DNA of 64,000 bases from Oryzomonas sagensis (GCF_008802355.1 NZ_VZRA01000001.1:924525-988524); one strand, 5' to 3'; numbered from the stretch's first letter, positions 24,445 to 33,444 are shown. The notes: generated by a model not told the origin, from the letters alone. Numbers and translations: made by a program.

Positions 24445-27204
24445 CTAATTATGCGCCACCCGCAGCGCTTCCTTGGCATTGGCCTGGAACAGGGTGGCGA
24501 CCTCGAAGACCAGATTCATGGTCCCCCGGTAGCCGACCCAGACCTTCTGGTGGGCGCCCAGGCGGTCGAAGACCGGCACTCCCGTCCGCAGGTGCGCTCC
24601 GATCTTGAGCTTGCCGGCCGCCTGGCGGCCGTTGGAGTTGGCCACCAGCAGATCGACCCCCTGGGCCGCCTCTTCCAGGTCCTCCAGATCGCCCACGGCG
24701 ACATTGGCGCTCGGCAGTCCGTCCAGCCCCCTGGTGCGGGTAGCGCTGAGGGCCGCCTGGATTTCGCATCCCATGCCGCTCAGGAAGGTGGTCAGCGCCT
24801 TGAGGTTGTCCGACTCCAGGGCAAGGGCCACCTTCTTGGTGCCGAACTGGTAGTGGCTGTCGAGCATGGCGTCCATGAGGCGGCTCCGCCAGCGGCGCTG
24901 CTTTTCCGGTACGGGGAGCCCGGCGATGGCGCTGAGCGTCTCCATGAAGCGGTCGGTTTCGGCCAGTCCGGTCAGGGAGTTGAACCCATAGGCCGGGATA
25001 CCGAATCGTTCCTTGAGTTTCAGGCCGGCCTTGGCCAGGGAGTCGCCGATATACAGGGTCGCGACGCTGCGGCCCGCCGTGCGGATCGCATCCACCGTAA
25101 TGCCGCCGGTGGAGAGGGGGGAAACCACATCGTCAACGTGTCCGTCCATGGCATTGGCGATGTCCGGGATGGTCAGCACCGTCAGGCCGAAGGACTCGAC
25201 CAACTCCTTGACCTCTTCCACATCGGCGGGCGTGAGGTGCGCGCCCGGCAGCAGGTTGACCTGCCGCTCGATGGCCGGGCCCCCTTCCGGCAGGGTCGCG
25301 AGGATGGCTTCCACGGTGGCGGCGTACCCTTCCTGGAGGGAGCCGCAGTAGTCGGGGGTGGATGCCCATACAATAGGCACATCGGCGCAATCGGGGTTTT
25401 CCTGGCGGAAGTGGACGATGGCGCTCTGCACGTCGTCACCCATGGTTTCGGTCAGGCCGGAGGTCATGATGCCCACCACCTCGGGCTTGAATTTCTCGAT
25501 CACCCGCTTGATGCCCTTCTTGAGGTTCTCCCAGCCGCCGAAGATCGCCGTTTCCTCGCTCATGGTGGTGGAATTGAGGGCGATGGACTCCTTGTAGTGC
25601 CGCGCCAGTTGCAGGCGTATGAACGTGGAACACCCCTGGGCGCCGTGCAGCAGCCCCAGCATGTTGTCGATCCCCAGGTAGGCCATGGTGGCACCCAGGG
25701 CCGGGGAATTCTTCTGCGGGTTGACCGTGGCGCATTTTGTAGAAACCTTGACCCGGGAGGCCGAGAGGTCCTCGGCCAGGAACGTGGCGGCGTGACCCGC
25801 AGCCGCGGCAACATCGGCGGCGAGGTCGTCATCGCTTTTTTCCCACGGCGCCGGGGCGTTCACCACCGGCCAGATCGGATTGTTGACCGTCAGGTCGAGC
25901 TGGCGGGCAAAGGTCACCATGCCCTCGTAACCGGCGTAGGGGTGGGAGCGTCCATGGTTGATGTCCAGAAACGGGGTCTTGGTTTTGAGCGCCAGATACT
26001 TTGTTTTACCGCCGGCCACGATCAGGTCCGGCATCTTCTCGGCCATGACCCCCAGGAGCCCCGCGGTGGAGGTGTCCTCGATAATCTTGGCGTCCTTGTG
26101 CATCAGGCTTTTCATGCGGTAGAAATCTTCCAGGGTCGAGTTCTGGGTGCCGGCCGCCAGGATCTCGACGCCCAGTTCCCGCAGGGAGTTGACCATGGAC
26201 CAGGTCTTGACGCCGCCGGTGAACAGCACGGCCCGCTTCCCCTCCAGCCGCTCGCGATAGGGGGCGATGCGCCGGCGGCACAACTCCTCTTCCTCGGCCA
26301 GGAGCAATTCCACCCGGTCCTGCATGGTCCGTTTCTCCAGGCCGTTCACCGTGTTGTCCAGTTCGCGGGCGATGTCCCTGAGCGCCTTGGCCGTGTCGGT
26401 CATGCCGTAAAAAGACTCTTCCAGGTAGGGCATGCCGTAGGTTTTCTGCATCTTCTTGGCCAGGTTGGTCAGGGACTTGGAACAGATAATGATATTGAGC
26501 TTCGCCCGGTGGGCGTAGCGCAACTCCTCGAATTTGGCGTCCCCGCTGATACAGGAGAGGATCTGGATGCCCAGGCGGTTGAAGAGCGGCATCATGCCCC
26601 ACAGGTCGCCGGCGATGTTGTACTCGCCGATCAGATTGATGGGATAGTCGCCCAGCACCGGTGGCTCGGCCGTGCCGACGACATATTTGAACAGGATCTC
26701 GCCGGCCAGCCGGTTGCCGATGTTTTTGTCGCCGATAAAGCCGGGGGTATTGACCGGGATGATCGGGATGGGGGTCTTCTCCGCTGCGGCCTTGCACACC
26801 GCCTCCACGTCGTCGCCGGTCATGGCGGTCACGCAGGTGGCGTAGACGAACATGGCGTTGGCCTGTCCCTTGTAACGCTCAGCCAGGTCCAGAATGGCCT
26901 TGTAAAGCTTCTTCTCGCCGCCGAAGATGACGTCGTTTTCCAGCATCTCGGTCGTGAAGCCCCGGCGGAAGAGCTGTGATCCCGAAGAGCGGGCGCCGCG
27001 GTTATCCCAGGAGTTGCCGGCGCAGGCGATGGGGCCGTGCACCAGATGGATCACGTCGGTAATCGGCATCAATACGACACGGGCGCCGTCGTAGGCGCAG
27101 GAACGTTCGGTGCCTTCGCCGGGTTCGGATTTTTTGCAGAACTTCGGCGCGCCCTTGTCGTGGGTTTCGCAGTCGGTTGTGTCGTACCAGTCGGGCTTTG
27201 CCAT
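24445..27204 (-). CDS. nifEN: NifEN fusion, FeMo-cofactor scaffold
   Basis: A single 919-residue chain joining NifE (about residues 1-460) and NifN (about 488-919). In other bacteria these are two subunits of the alpha2beta2 scaffold on which the NifB-derived iron-sulfur core matures to FeMo-co. NifE-type cluster ligands occur at Cys36, Cys61 and Cys124, nearly the same numbering as in Azotobacter NifE (37, 62, 124). The NifN half restarts with NPQKNSPALGATMAYLGID and LLHGAQGCSTF (Cys525). The junction (about 455-488) is a short Ala/Asp-rich linker. Fused nifEN is known from Geobacter. First gene of the operon, preceded by a -24/-12 promoter and a leader terminator. Confidence 0.96.
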   Translation of the reverse strand: MAKPDWYDTTDCETHDKGAPKFCKKSEPGEGTERSCAYDGARVVLMPITDVIHLVHGPIACAGNSWDNRGARSSGSQLFRRGFTTEMLENDVIFGGEKKLYKAILDLAERYKGQANAMFVYATCVTAMTGDDVEAVCKAAAEKTPIPIIPVNTPGFIGDKNIGNRLAGEILFKYVVGTAEPPVLGDYPINLIGEYNIAGDLWGMMPLFNRLGIQILSCISGDAKFEELRYAHRAKLNIIICSKSLTNLAKKMQKTYGMPYLEESFYGMTDTAKALRDIARELDNTVNGLEKRTMQDRVELLLAEEEELCRRRIAPYRERLEGKRAVLFTGGVKTWSMVNSLRELGVEILAAGTQNSTLEDFYRMKSLMHKDAKIIEDTSTAGLLGVMAEKMPDLIVAGGKTKYLALKTKTPFLDINHGRSHPYAGYEGMVTFARQLDLTVNNPIWPVVNAPAPWEKSDDDLAADVAAAAGHAATFLAEDLSASRVKVSTKCATVNPQKNSPALGATMAYLGIDNMLGLLHGAQGCSTFIRLQLARHYKESIALNSTTMSEETAIFGGWENLKKGIKRVIEKFKPEVVGIMTSGLTETMGDDVQSAIVHFRQENPDCADVPIVWASTPDYCGSLQEGYAATVEAILATLPEGGPAIERQVNLLPGAHLTPADVEEVKELVESFGLTVLTIPDIANAMDGHVDDVVSPLSTGGITVDAIRTAGRSVATLYIGDSLAKAGLKLKERFGIPAYGFNSLTGLAETDRFMETLSAIAGLPVPEKQRRWRSRLMDAMLDSHYQFGTKKVALALESDNLKALTTFLSGMGCEIQAALSATRTRGLDGLPSANVAVGDLEDLEEAAQGVDLLVANSNGRQAAGKLKIGAHLRTGVPVFDRLGAHQKVWVGYRGTMNLVFEVATLFQANAKEALRVAHN

Positions 27205-27251
27205 GATGTCTGTCCCTTACCTCTCTCCGGGAAAACCTGCCGGCTCCCCAA

Positions 27252-27292
27252 TAAAAAAGGCGCGCCATTTTCGGTAAATGGTTGGCGCCTTT
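27252..27292 (-). terminator. intrinsic terminator in the nifEN leader (attenuator candidate)
   Basis: On the minus strand AAAGGCGC-CAA-CCATTT, loop ACCGA, AAATGG-C-GCGCCTTT is followed by a T-run (TTTTTTATT). It lies downstream of the sigma-54-type promoter and 48 bp before the nifEN start, so full-length nif mRNA requires read-through. Geobacter nif genes are reported to be controlled by an RNA-binding antiterminator (GnfR, ANTAR type) in addition to RpoN, which fits this layout. Confidence 0.75.
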
Positions 27293-27351
27293 GCCAAATA
27301 TCTTCCCCTGTTTCGGTTATGCATGTCTGTCGTTCTGGTATGCTGGCACTC

Positions 27352-27367
27352 TGCATGTGGTATGCCA
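27352..27367 (-). promoter_or_regulatory. sigma-54 (-24/-12) promoter of the nif operon
   Basis: On the minus strand TGGCAT-N5-ATGCA has the GG/GC spacing of RpoN promoters, with two departures from TGGCAC-N5-TTGCW. The predicted start near 27341 gives a leader of about 137 nt. I saw no TGT-N10-ACA NifA box within about 120 bp upstream. Confidence 0.6.
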
Positions 27368-27641
27368 AACTAATTGTTGTAGCAATATCGAATTGTTAGG
27401 TTTGGGGATGGGGCAAAGAGAGGGCTATGCGGGATGCTACTGCCGTTTTTTTGTGCACTAAAGCGCCGTGGGAGAGCAGGGGAAGGTGTCGGTGATGACT
27501 AAGATGTGGGCATTTGCGTTCGCAACTCCAGCGGGAGAGGGGCTGCTCCCGGTGCGCCGGTGCCACAACCGCGACCTGGGACGGTGGCCGACGACGCAGG
27601 ATGTTTGCCGGCAGACGGCGGCCTCGCCCGGCCGCAGATAC
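27368..27641. other. gene-free stretch between the nif promoter and the typA terminator
   Basis: Small ORFs exist on both strands (for example 27468-27713 plus, 27458-27643 minus), but they lack ribosome-binding sites and show no recognisable protein. It presumably holds the upstream activator region of the nif promoter. Nothing else could be supported. Confidence 0.4.
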
Positions 27642-27676
27642 AAAAAAACGGGACGGAATCTGTCGATTCCATCCCG
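27642..27676 (-). terminator. intrinsic terminator after typA
   Basis: On the minus strand CGGGATGGAATC, loop GACA, GATTCCGTCCCG, then seven T residues. The 12-bp stem has one wobble pair. Confidence 0.93.
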
Positions 27677-27701
27677 CCGATATTTTCGAGATGCCGGGCA
27701 G

Positions 27702-29507
27702 TTAGCCCTTTGAGGCCCGTTTCCGTTTGGTCGGGTCCAGTTCCTTCTTGCGCATGCGGATCGAGAGCGGGGTCACCTCCACCAACTCATCGTCGTCGAT
27801 GAATTCCAGGGCCTGCTCCAGGGTCAGGACGCGCGGCGGCGTCAGTTTGATGGCGTCGTCCGTGCCGGAGGCGCGCACGTTGGTCAGCTTTTTCCCTTTG
27901 CAGGGGTTGACGTCCAGGTCGTTGTCCTTGGCGTGCTGGCCGATGATCATGCCGCCGTAGACTTCCACCCCGGCCCCGATGAAGAGGGTGCCGCGGGGCT
28001 GGAGGGCGTCCAGGGAGTAGGCCGTGGTCTCGCCGTGCTCCATGGCGATGAGCACGCCGTTCTTGCGGCCCGGGATATCACCCTTGTAGGGGGCGTAGTC
28101 GTGGAAGGTGTGGGTCATGACCGCCGTGCCGCGGGTATCGGTCAGCACTTCGCCCCGCAGGCCGATCAGGCCGCGGGCCGGGATGACGAACTCCAGGCGC
28201 ACCATGTCGCCCATGGGACTCATGGCTGCCATTTCACCCTTGCGCGGTCCCATCTTCTCGATGATGACACCCTGGAACTCGGAGGCCACGTCCACCACCA
28301 GGTATTCCATCGGCTCCATCTTCTGCCCATCCCGTTCGCGGATGATGACCTCCGGTTTGGACACGGCCAGCTCGAAGCCTTCGCGACGCATATTCTCGAT
28401 CAGGATCGACAGGTGCAACTCGCCACGGCCCGAAACCTTCAGGGTGTCCGGGGAGTCGGTATCTTCCACCCTGAGCGATACGTTGGTGCGCAACTCCTTG
28501 GTCAGGCGCTCCCGGATGTTGCGTGAGGTGACCCATTTCCCTTCCCGGCCGGCAAAGGGGGAAGCGTTGACCATGAAGTTCATGGCCAGGGTCGGTTCGT
28601 CGATGGAGACATAGGGGACGGCGATGGGGTTCTCCGCCGAGGCCAGGGTCTCGCCGATGCTGATCTCGTCGAAACCGGCCACGGTAACGATATCGCCGGT
28701 TTCCGCCACGCTGATTTCCACCTGTTTCAGCCCTTCGTACCCCAGCAGTTTGGTGATGCGCCCCCGCTGGATCGTGCCGTCCTGTTTGATCATGGCGACG
28801 GTCTCGCCGGAGGCGACGCCGCCGTTGAAGATGCGGCCGGTGGCCATGCGGCCGATGTAGTCGTTGTAGTCGATGTTGGCCACCAGCATCTGGAAGGGGG
28901 CCTTGGCATCTCCCTGGGGGGGGCGGACATTGCTCTCGATCACGGCGAAGAGCGGTTCCATGCTGCTGGAATCGGCACTGACGTCCAACTTGGCGTAGCC
29001 CATCTTGGCGCTGGTGTAGACCACCGGGAACTCCAGTTGTTCGTCGCTGGCGTTCAATTCGCAGAACAGGTCGAAGACCATGTTCAGCACCTCGTCCGGC
29101 CGGCTGCCGGGACGGTCGATCTTGTTGATGACCACGATCGGCTTCAGTCCCAAGTCAAGGGACTTCTTGAGGACGAAGCGGGTCTGGGGCATGGGGCCGT
29201 CCAGGGCGTCGACCAGCAGGAGTACCGAATCGACCATCTTCAGGACGCGTTCCACCTCGCCGCCGAAGTCGGCGTGACCCGGGGTATCCACGATATTGAT
29301 CTTGTAGCGGCCATGGTGGATGGAGAGGTTTTTGGCCAGAATGGTGATGCCGCGCTCCTTCTCCAGGTCGTTGGAATCCATGACGCGTTCGGTGATGGCC
29401 TCGTTTTCCCGATAGACGCCGGAATGGCGCAGCATGGCGTCGACCAATGTGGTTTTGCCATGGTCGACGTGTGCGATGATGGCGATATTTCTGATACGTT
29501 CCTGCAT
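27702..29507 (-). CDS. typA: ribosome-associated GTPase TypA/BipA
   Basis: A 601-residue translational GTPase related to EF-G, involved in ribosome assembly and stress adaptation. G motifs seen: AHVDHGKTTLVD near the N-terminus, DTPGHADFGGEVER and NKIDRPGSRPDE. The EF-G-like domains and the BipA-specific C-terminal domain follow, ending in a basic tail (KKELDPTKRKRASKG). The start at 29507 (MQERIRN) follows AGGAG; six upstream codons are open. It has an unusual leader: a complete terminator hairpin lies just before the ribosome-binding site. Confidence 0.96.
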   Translation of the reverse strand: MQERIRNIAIIAHVDHGKTTLVDAMLRHSGVYRENEAITERVMDSNDLEKERGITILAKNLSIHHGRYKINIVDTPGHADFGGEVERVLKMVDSVLLLVDALDGPMPQTRFVLKKSLDLGLKPIVVINKIDRPGSRPDEVLNMVFDLFCELNASDEQLEFPVVYTSAKMGYAKLDVSADSSSMEPLFAVIESNVRPPQGDAKAPFQMLVANIDYNDYIGRMATGRIFNGGVASGETVAMIKQDGTIQRGRITKLLGYEGLKQVEISVAETGDIVTVAGFDEISIGETLASAENPIAVPYVSIDEPTLAMNFMVNASPFAGREGKWVTSRNIRERLTKELRTNVSLRVEDTDSPDTLKVSGRGELHLSILIENMRREGFELAVSKPEVIIRERDGQKMEPMEYLVVDVASEFQGVIIEKMGPRKGEMAAMSPMGDMVRLEFVIPARGLIGLRGEVLTDTRGTAVMTHTFHDYAPYKGDIPGRKNGVLIAMEHGETTAYSLDALQPRGTLFIGAGVEVYGGMIIGQHAKDNDLDVNPCKGKKLTNVRASGTDDAIKLTPPRVLTLEQALEFIDDDELVEVTPLSIRMRKKELDPTKRKRASKG

Positions 29508-29527
29508 GGTAAAACTCCTAATCATTC

Positions 29528-29556
29528 AAAATAAAAGGACGGGCATACGCCCGTCC
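29528..29556 (-). terminator. terminator hairpin directly upstream of typA
   Basis: On the minus strand GGACGGGC-GTAT-GCCCGTCC is followed by TTTTATTTT. It ends about 20 nt before the typA start and lies after the proA/CoA-binding genes, which run in the same direction. It therefore either ends their transcript or attenuates typA. Confidence 0.85.
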
Positions 29557-29695
29557 AGATTAACTCCTGTTACTATGTCAGTTTTTCTGGCCGCTGGCAA
29601 GCAAATATCGTGTAACAATTCATAATGCCGGATATTTTGCGGCTCTGTTTCGTTGGAAACAGGCTCAGGCCGGTTTTAAACGCCCGCATTCCGTG

Positions 29696-30100
29696 TTAGT
29701 GGTCATGGTACCCCAGCACCACCAGCAGGCAACTCCCGTCGGCAATGACATTGACGTGCCGCTGCCGGCAGAGGGCCACCGCCTCGGGGTGTTCCGCCCC
29801 CGGCTGCATCCAGATGTTCTCGATCCCTCTTTCCAGGGCCAGGGGCACCAGCCGGGCAGTTACCTCGGGCGGGGTGATCATGGAGATGCTCTTGACCTGG
29901 GGGGGAAGATCGTTGATGGCGGCAACGCAGGCAACCCCTTCGATCTCCTGTTCATTGGGGTTGACCGGTATGGTCTCGTAGCCGTGCTGCAGGTAGCAGC
30001 GCAGCACCTTGTTGCCGTACTTGGAGCGATTCTTCGATGCCCCCACGACCCCGAAGGCCGGGGAGGCGAGGAACGTGTCGATTTGTTGCTGCGTGGTCAT
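29696..30100 (-). CDS. CoA-binding domain protein (YccU-like)
   Basis: A 134-residue single-domain Rossmann protein of the CoA_binding_2 family. Visible are the glycine-rich start FGVVGASKNRSKYGNKVLRC, then ETIPVNPNEQEIEG and the C-terminal IWMQPGAEHPEAVALC. Family members resemble the nucleotide-binding domain of succinyl-CoA synthetase, but a physiological role is not established. It follows proA by 19 bp on the same strand, so co-transcription is likely. Confidence 0.88.
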   Translation of the reverse strand: MTTQQQIDTFLASPAFGVVGASKNRSKYGNKVLRCYLQHGYETIPVNPNEQEIEGVACVAAINDLPPQVKSISMITPPEVTARLVPLALERGIENIWMQPGAEHPEAVALCRQRHVNVIADGSCLLVVLGYHDH

Positions 30101-30119
30101 GTGCGGCTCATTTCTCCGG

Positions 30120-31376
30120 TCAGACCCGGACCTGTCCGTCGCCGTAGACGATGAACTTGGTGGTGGTCAGATCCTCCAACCCCATGGGGCCGAAGGAGTG
30201 CAGCTTGGTGGTGGAGATGCCGATCTCGGCCCCCAGGCCGAGCTGGCCGCCGTCGGCGAAGCGGGTCGAGGCGTTCACCAGCACGCAGGACGAGTTGACC
30301 TCGCGGATGAATCGCTGGGCCCGGCCGTAGTCGCTGGTGACGATGGCCTCGGTATGCAGGGAGCCGTAACGGTTGATGTGGTCGATGGCCGCATCCATGT
30401 CGTCCACCACCCGGCAGGCGAGGATCAGTTCCAGGTATTCCGCATGCCAATCCTCCTCGGTGGCGGGCGTGGCCGAGGGGGCATAGCGCCGGAAGGCTTC
30501 GTCGCCGCGCAGTTCCACCTGGAGCCCTTCCAGGGTGGCGGCGATGCGGGGGATGAAGGCGGCCGCCACATCCTTGTGGATCAGGAGGGTTTCCAGGGCA
30601 TTGCAGACGCCCGGGCGCTGCACCTTGGCATTGACGACGATCTTTTCGGCCTTGTCGAAATCGGCCGTGGCATCCACAAAGACGTGGCAGACCCCCTTGT
30701 AGTGCTTGATGACCGGGATGCGCGAGTTTTCCGAGACAAAGCGGATCAGGCTCTCGCCCCCCCGGGGGATGATCAGGTCGATGGACTCTTCCTGTTTGAG
30801 CATCTCCAGCACCCCTTCCCGCTCGGTAAAGGGGAGCACCGCCAGGGCCGCCGGCGGGATGTTCAGGTCGGCCATGACCCGGGTCAGGATTGCGGCGATG
30901 GCCAGGTTGGAGTGGATCGCCTCCGATCCGCCCCTGAGGATCACGGCGTTTCCCGCCTTGAGGCACAAGGCGGCCGCATCGGCGGTCACGTTGGGGCGGG
31001 CCTCGTAGATGATGCCGATCACCCCCAGCGGGATGCGCATCTTGCCCACCATCAGGTCGTTGGGGCGCTTCCGCATCCCGGTGATCTCTCCCACCGGGTC
31101 GGGCAGGGCGGCCACCTCGCGCAGGGCGGCGGCAATGGCGGCAATCCGTTTGTCATCCAGCATCAGGCGGTCGAGCATGGCGGCGGAGAGCCCTTTCCGG
31201 CGCCCCGACTCCAGATCCTTGCCGTTTTCGGCGATGACCCGGGCCGCGTCCCCTGCCAGGGCATCGGCCATCCGTACCAGCATGTCGTTTTTGGCGGCGG
31301 TGGACAGACGCGCCATAACCAGCGAGGCCTGACGGGCCTCCACGGCGATTTGTCTGATCTGTTCGGCAATACTCAT
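30120..31376 (-). CDS. proA: gamma-glutamyl phosphate reductase
   Basis: A 418-residue enzyme that reduces gamma-glutamyl phosphate with NADPH to glutamate semialdehyde, the second step of proline synthesis. ALDH-superfamily fold: an N-terminal helix ([18 protein letters not shown]), the [19 protein letters not shown] cofactor segment, the catalytic cysteine in [14 protein letters not shown], and the C-terminal [13 protein letters not shown]. The start at 31376 follows CAGGAG; sixteen open upstream codons are rejected. proB is not adjacent. The proline-degrading putA lies 20 kb away in the window. Confidence 0.96.
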   Translation of the reverse strand: MSIAEQIRQIAVEARQASLVMARLSTAAKNDMLVRMADALAGDAARVIAENGKDLESGRRKGLSAAMLDRLMLDDKRIAAIAAALREVAALPDPVGEITGMRKRPNDLMVGKMRIPLGVIGIIYEARPNVTADAAALCLKAGNAVILRGGSEAIHSNLAIAAILTRVMADLNIPPAALAVLPFTEREGVLEMLKQEESIDLIIPRGGESLIRFVSENSRIPVIKHYKGVCHVFVDATADFDKAEKIVVNAKVQRPGVCNALETLLIHKDVAAAFIPRIAATLEGLQVELRGDEAFRRYAPSATPATEEDWHAEYLELILACRVVDDMDAAIDHINRYGSLHTEAIVTSDYGRAQRFIREVNSSCVLVNASTRFADGGQLGLGAEIGISTTKLHSFGPMGLEDLTTTKFIVYGDGQVRV

Positions 31377-31514
31377 AATCGGTTTCTCCTGCGGCCACGG
31401 TCCCGGGCCCGGTGGTATCAGCATGACATCAGTTTACGCAAAAAGTCCCCATCCTTCAAGATAATTACGGTGTTCGTCCGTCACTGCCGGGTGTCTGGAA
31501 CGGTTGTAATGATA

Positions 31515-31542
31515 TTGACCTGCATTTTCAAAGGAGTATAAT
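31515..31542 (+). promoter_or_regulatory. sigma-70 promoter for hsp20
   Basis: TTGACC (31515-31520), 16-bp spacer, consensus TATAAT (31537-31542), 43 bp before the hsp20 start. No CIRCE element was seen. Confidence 0.6.
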
Positions 31543-31584
31543 AATGTCGTAGGTGACTATGGTGCACAAAGGAGGTGCATGGTC

Positions 31585-32139
31585 ATGAGAGGCACGACAC
31601 ATCTCAGATCTGTACGGGACACCGGTGAAACCGCAACGGTGCCGGTAACGGCGGAGCATGTGCCCGAAACCCGGGGGAGTTGGCTCGAAACCACACGGCT
31701 CCCCAGCCTGATCGACGACATGGAACGGATGATGAATGAGATGTTCCGGCGCCCGTTCTTTGAAACGGGCATGGCACCGTTCAGGGGCTTCCTGCACGAC
31801 ATGGGGCGCGGCGGGATGGCGCCATCGGTGGATGTCTTCGAGGACGCGGGCCATATCGTCGTCAAGGCCGATTTGCCCGGCCTGACAAAGAACGACATCA
31901 CCGTGAAGCTGATCGACAACACCCTTGAGATCAGCGGCGAGAAGAAGAGCGAGGAAAAGGTCGACACCCGCGATTACCTGAGGCTTGAGCGTGGCTACGG
32001 CAAATTCAGCAGGACCCTGCGGTTGCCGGAAGGGCTGGACGCCGACAAGGTGACCGCCAGGTTCACCGAGGGGGTTCTGGAAATCAGGGTCCCGAAGGTG
32101 GAGGACAAGCGGGTGGTGAAGAATATCGCCATTAAATGA
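31585..32139 (+). CDS. Hsp20/alpha-crystallin small heat-shock protein
   Basis: An ATP-independent holdase chaperone, 184 aa from this start. A variable N-terminal region with Arg/Met-rich helices (MERMMNEMFRRPFF) precedes an alpha-crystallin domain (about residues 85-180). That domain shows DVFEDAGHIVVKADLPGL, DNTLEISGEKK and RLERGYGKFSRTLRLPEG. The tail VVKNIAIK contains an I-x-I-like element. The AAGGAGG site is nine bases before ATG 31585 and only three before ATG 31579, so the former is chosen. Monocistronic, with its own promoter and terminator. Confidence 0.92.
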   Translation: MRGTTHLRSVRDTGETATVPVTAEHVPETRGSWLETTRLPSLIDDMERMMNEMFRRPFFETGMAPFRGFLHDMGRGGMAPSVDVFEDAGHIVVKADLPGLTKNDITVKLIDNTLEISGEKKSEEKVDTRDYLRLERGYGKFSRTLRLPEGLDADKVTARFTEGVLEIRVPKVEDKRVVKNIAIK

Positions 32140-32170
32140 CGATACCAGCCATGAGAAGGTGCAACAGACG

Positions 32171-32202
32171 CGGGGCGGCAGAAAAATGCCGCCCCGTTTT
32201 TT
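32171..32202 (+). terminator. intrinsic terminator after hsp20
   Basis: CGGGGCGGCA and TGCCGCCCCG pair around GAAAAA, followed by TTTTTT. Confidence 0.93.
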
Positions 32203-32207
32203 ACACC

Positions 32208-32274
32208 CCTGAATCCGTGACGCCTCCATGCCGTGTTTGTCTGGAAGGCCTCAGCCTTCAGGGCGCCCTCCGGC
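32208..32274. repeat. family C repeat, left end only (copy 4)
   Basis: CCTGAATCCGTGACGCCTCC and the following ATGCC...TGTCTGGAAGGCCTC match the left part of the copy at 57946 almost base for base. There is no right terminal repeat; it runs into the end of the degT gene. Confidence 0.7.
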
Positions 32275-33444
32275 TTACCGGGTGCAGCGGTGGGCCGCAA
32301 TCACCGCTTTGACCGCCGTCACGACGTCGGCGGCATCCTCTTTCGTCATCTTGGGGAAGAGCGGCAGGGAGAGTATCCGCTCCGAGGCATAGGTGGCCAC
32401 CGGCAGGTCGCTGTCGGCTATGCCCAGGTGGTCGCGATAGTAGGGATGGTGGTGGATGGCCTTGTAGTGCAGCCCGCTGCCGATGTTGTGCTTCTTCAAC
32501 TCCGCCATGAACTGGTCGCGGTCGATGTCCAGTTTTTCGATCCTGACCAGCGGCGTGTACAGGTGCCAGGCGTGACGCTGGTCATAGGGGGCATAGGCGG
32601 GCAGCGCCAACTCGGCGACGTCGGCGAACTCCCGGTTGTAATAGGTCGCGATCTCGGTCCGCTTCTGGATGAAACTGTCCAGTTTGGGGAGTTGGTGGAT
32701 GCCGATGGCGGCCTGGATATCCATCATGTTGTATTTGAAGCCGGGCAGGAGGATGTCGTAGTTGGGGGTGCCGCTGGCGGCAAAGCGCTTCCAGGCCTCG
32801 CGGCTCATGCCGTGGAATTTGAGCAGGGAGATCTCCTCGGCCAGCGCCTCGTCGGCCGTGCAGACCATGCCCCCCTCGCCGGTGGTGATGTTTTTGTTGG
32901 GGTGGAAGGAAAAGATGGAGATGGAGTCCAGGGAGCCGATGCGCCGCCCTTTGTATTCGGTGCCCGCGGCGTGGGCCGCGTCCTCGATGACGGTGAGGTT
33001 GTGTTCCCGGGCCAGGGCGAAGATCGGGTCCATGTCGCAGGACTGGCCGGCAAAGTGCACCGGGATGACGGCCCGGGTGCGGGGGGTGATCTTTTCCCTG
33101 ATCCTGGCCGGATCGATATTGAGGGTGCCGGGTTCGATGTCCGCCAACACCGGTGTGGCGCCGCAGAGGATGATCATGCTGACCGTGGAGGCGAAGGTCA
33201 TGGGGGTGGTGATGATCTCGTCCCCCTCCTTGATGCCGAGGGCCAGCAGGGTCACGTGCAGGCCGGCGGTGGCCGAGCTCAGGGGGATGGCGTAGGGAGC
33301 CCCCACATAGGCCTTGAAAGCATCCTCGAAACGCTTGACCTTGGGGCCGGTGGTGATCCAGCCGGATTTGAGGGAGTCGACGACCTCATTGATCTCGGCG
33401 TCTTCGATGGTGGGGGTGGAGAAGGGGAGAAAGGTTTCGCGCAT
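32275..33444 (-). CDS. DegT/DnrJ/EryC1 (ArnB-like) sugar aminotransferase
   Basis: A 389-residue PLP-dependent sugar-nucleotide aminotransferase. Family markers: an N-terminal LKSGWITTGPKVKRFEDAF, SSATAGLHVTLLALGI, Asp155 in IEDAAHA (binds the PLP nitrogen) and Lys184 in FSFHPNKNITTGEGG (Schiff base). It resembles ArnB, which makes UDP-4-amino-4-deoxy-L-arabinose for lipid A modification. The next gene upstream in the operon is ArnT-like, which supports a role in lipopolysaccharide decoration. The other arn genes are not here, so the substrate is uncertain. The start at 33444 follows AAGGAG. Confidence 0.88.
   Translation of the reverse strand: MRETFLPFSTPTIEDAEINEVVDSLKSGWITTGPKVKRFEDAFKAYVGAPYAIPLSSATAGLHVTLLALGIKEGDEIITTPMTFASTVSMIILCGATPVLADIEPGTLNIDPARIREKITPRTRAVIPVHFAGQSCDMDPIFALAREHNLTVIEDAAHAAGTEYKGRRIGSLDSISIFSFHPNKNITTGEGGMVCTADEALAEEISLLKFHGMSREAWKRFAASGTPNYDILLPGFKYNMMDIQAAIGIHQLPKLDSFIQKRTEIATYYNREFADVAELALPAYAPYDQRHAWHLYTPLVRIEKLDIDRDQFMAELKKHNIGSGLHYKAIHHHPYYRDHLGIADSDLPVATYASERILSLPLFPKMTKEDAADVVTAVKAVIAAHRCTR

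Noticed and set aside
24451-26979. 842-codon open frame on the plus strand opposite nifEN
   Set aside because: It is an antisense shadow of a GC-rich gene. It lacks a ribosome-binding site and recognisable motifs, while nifEN is complete with known ligands.
27344-27359. Plus-strand TGGCAC near the nif promoter as a second sigma-54 promoter
   Set aside because: The -12 half reads ATGTG, lacking the essential GC, and no gene follows on that strand.
27468-27713. 81-codon ORF between the nif promoter and typA
   Set aside because: It runs through the typA terminator and into the typA stop region, has no convincing RBS, and resembles nothing known.
30009-31541. 510-codon plus-strand ORF opposite proA
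   Set aside because: Antisense of proA and the CoA-binding gene; no start signal, and it runs through the hsp20 promoter.
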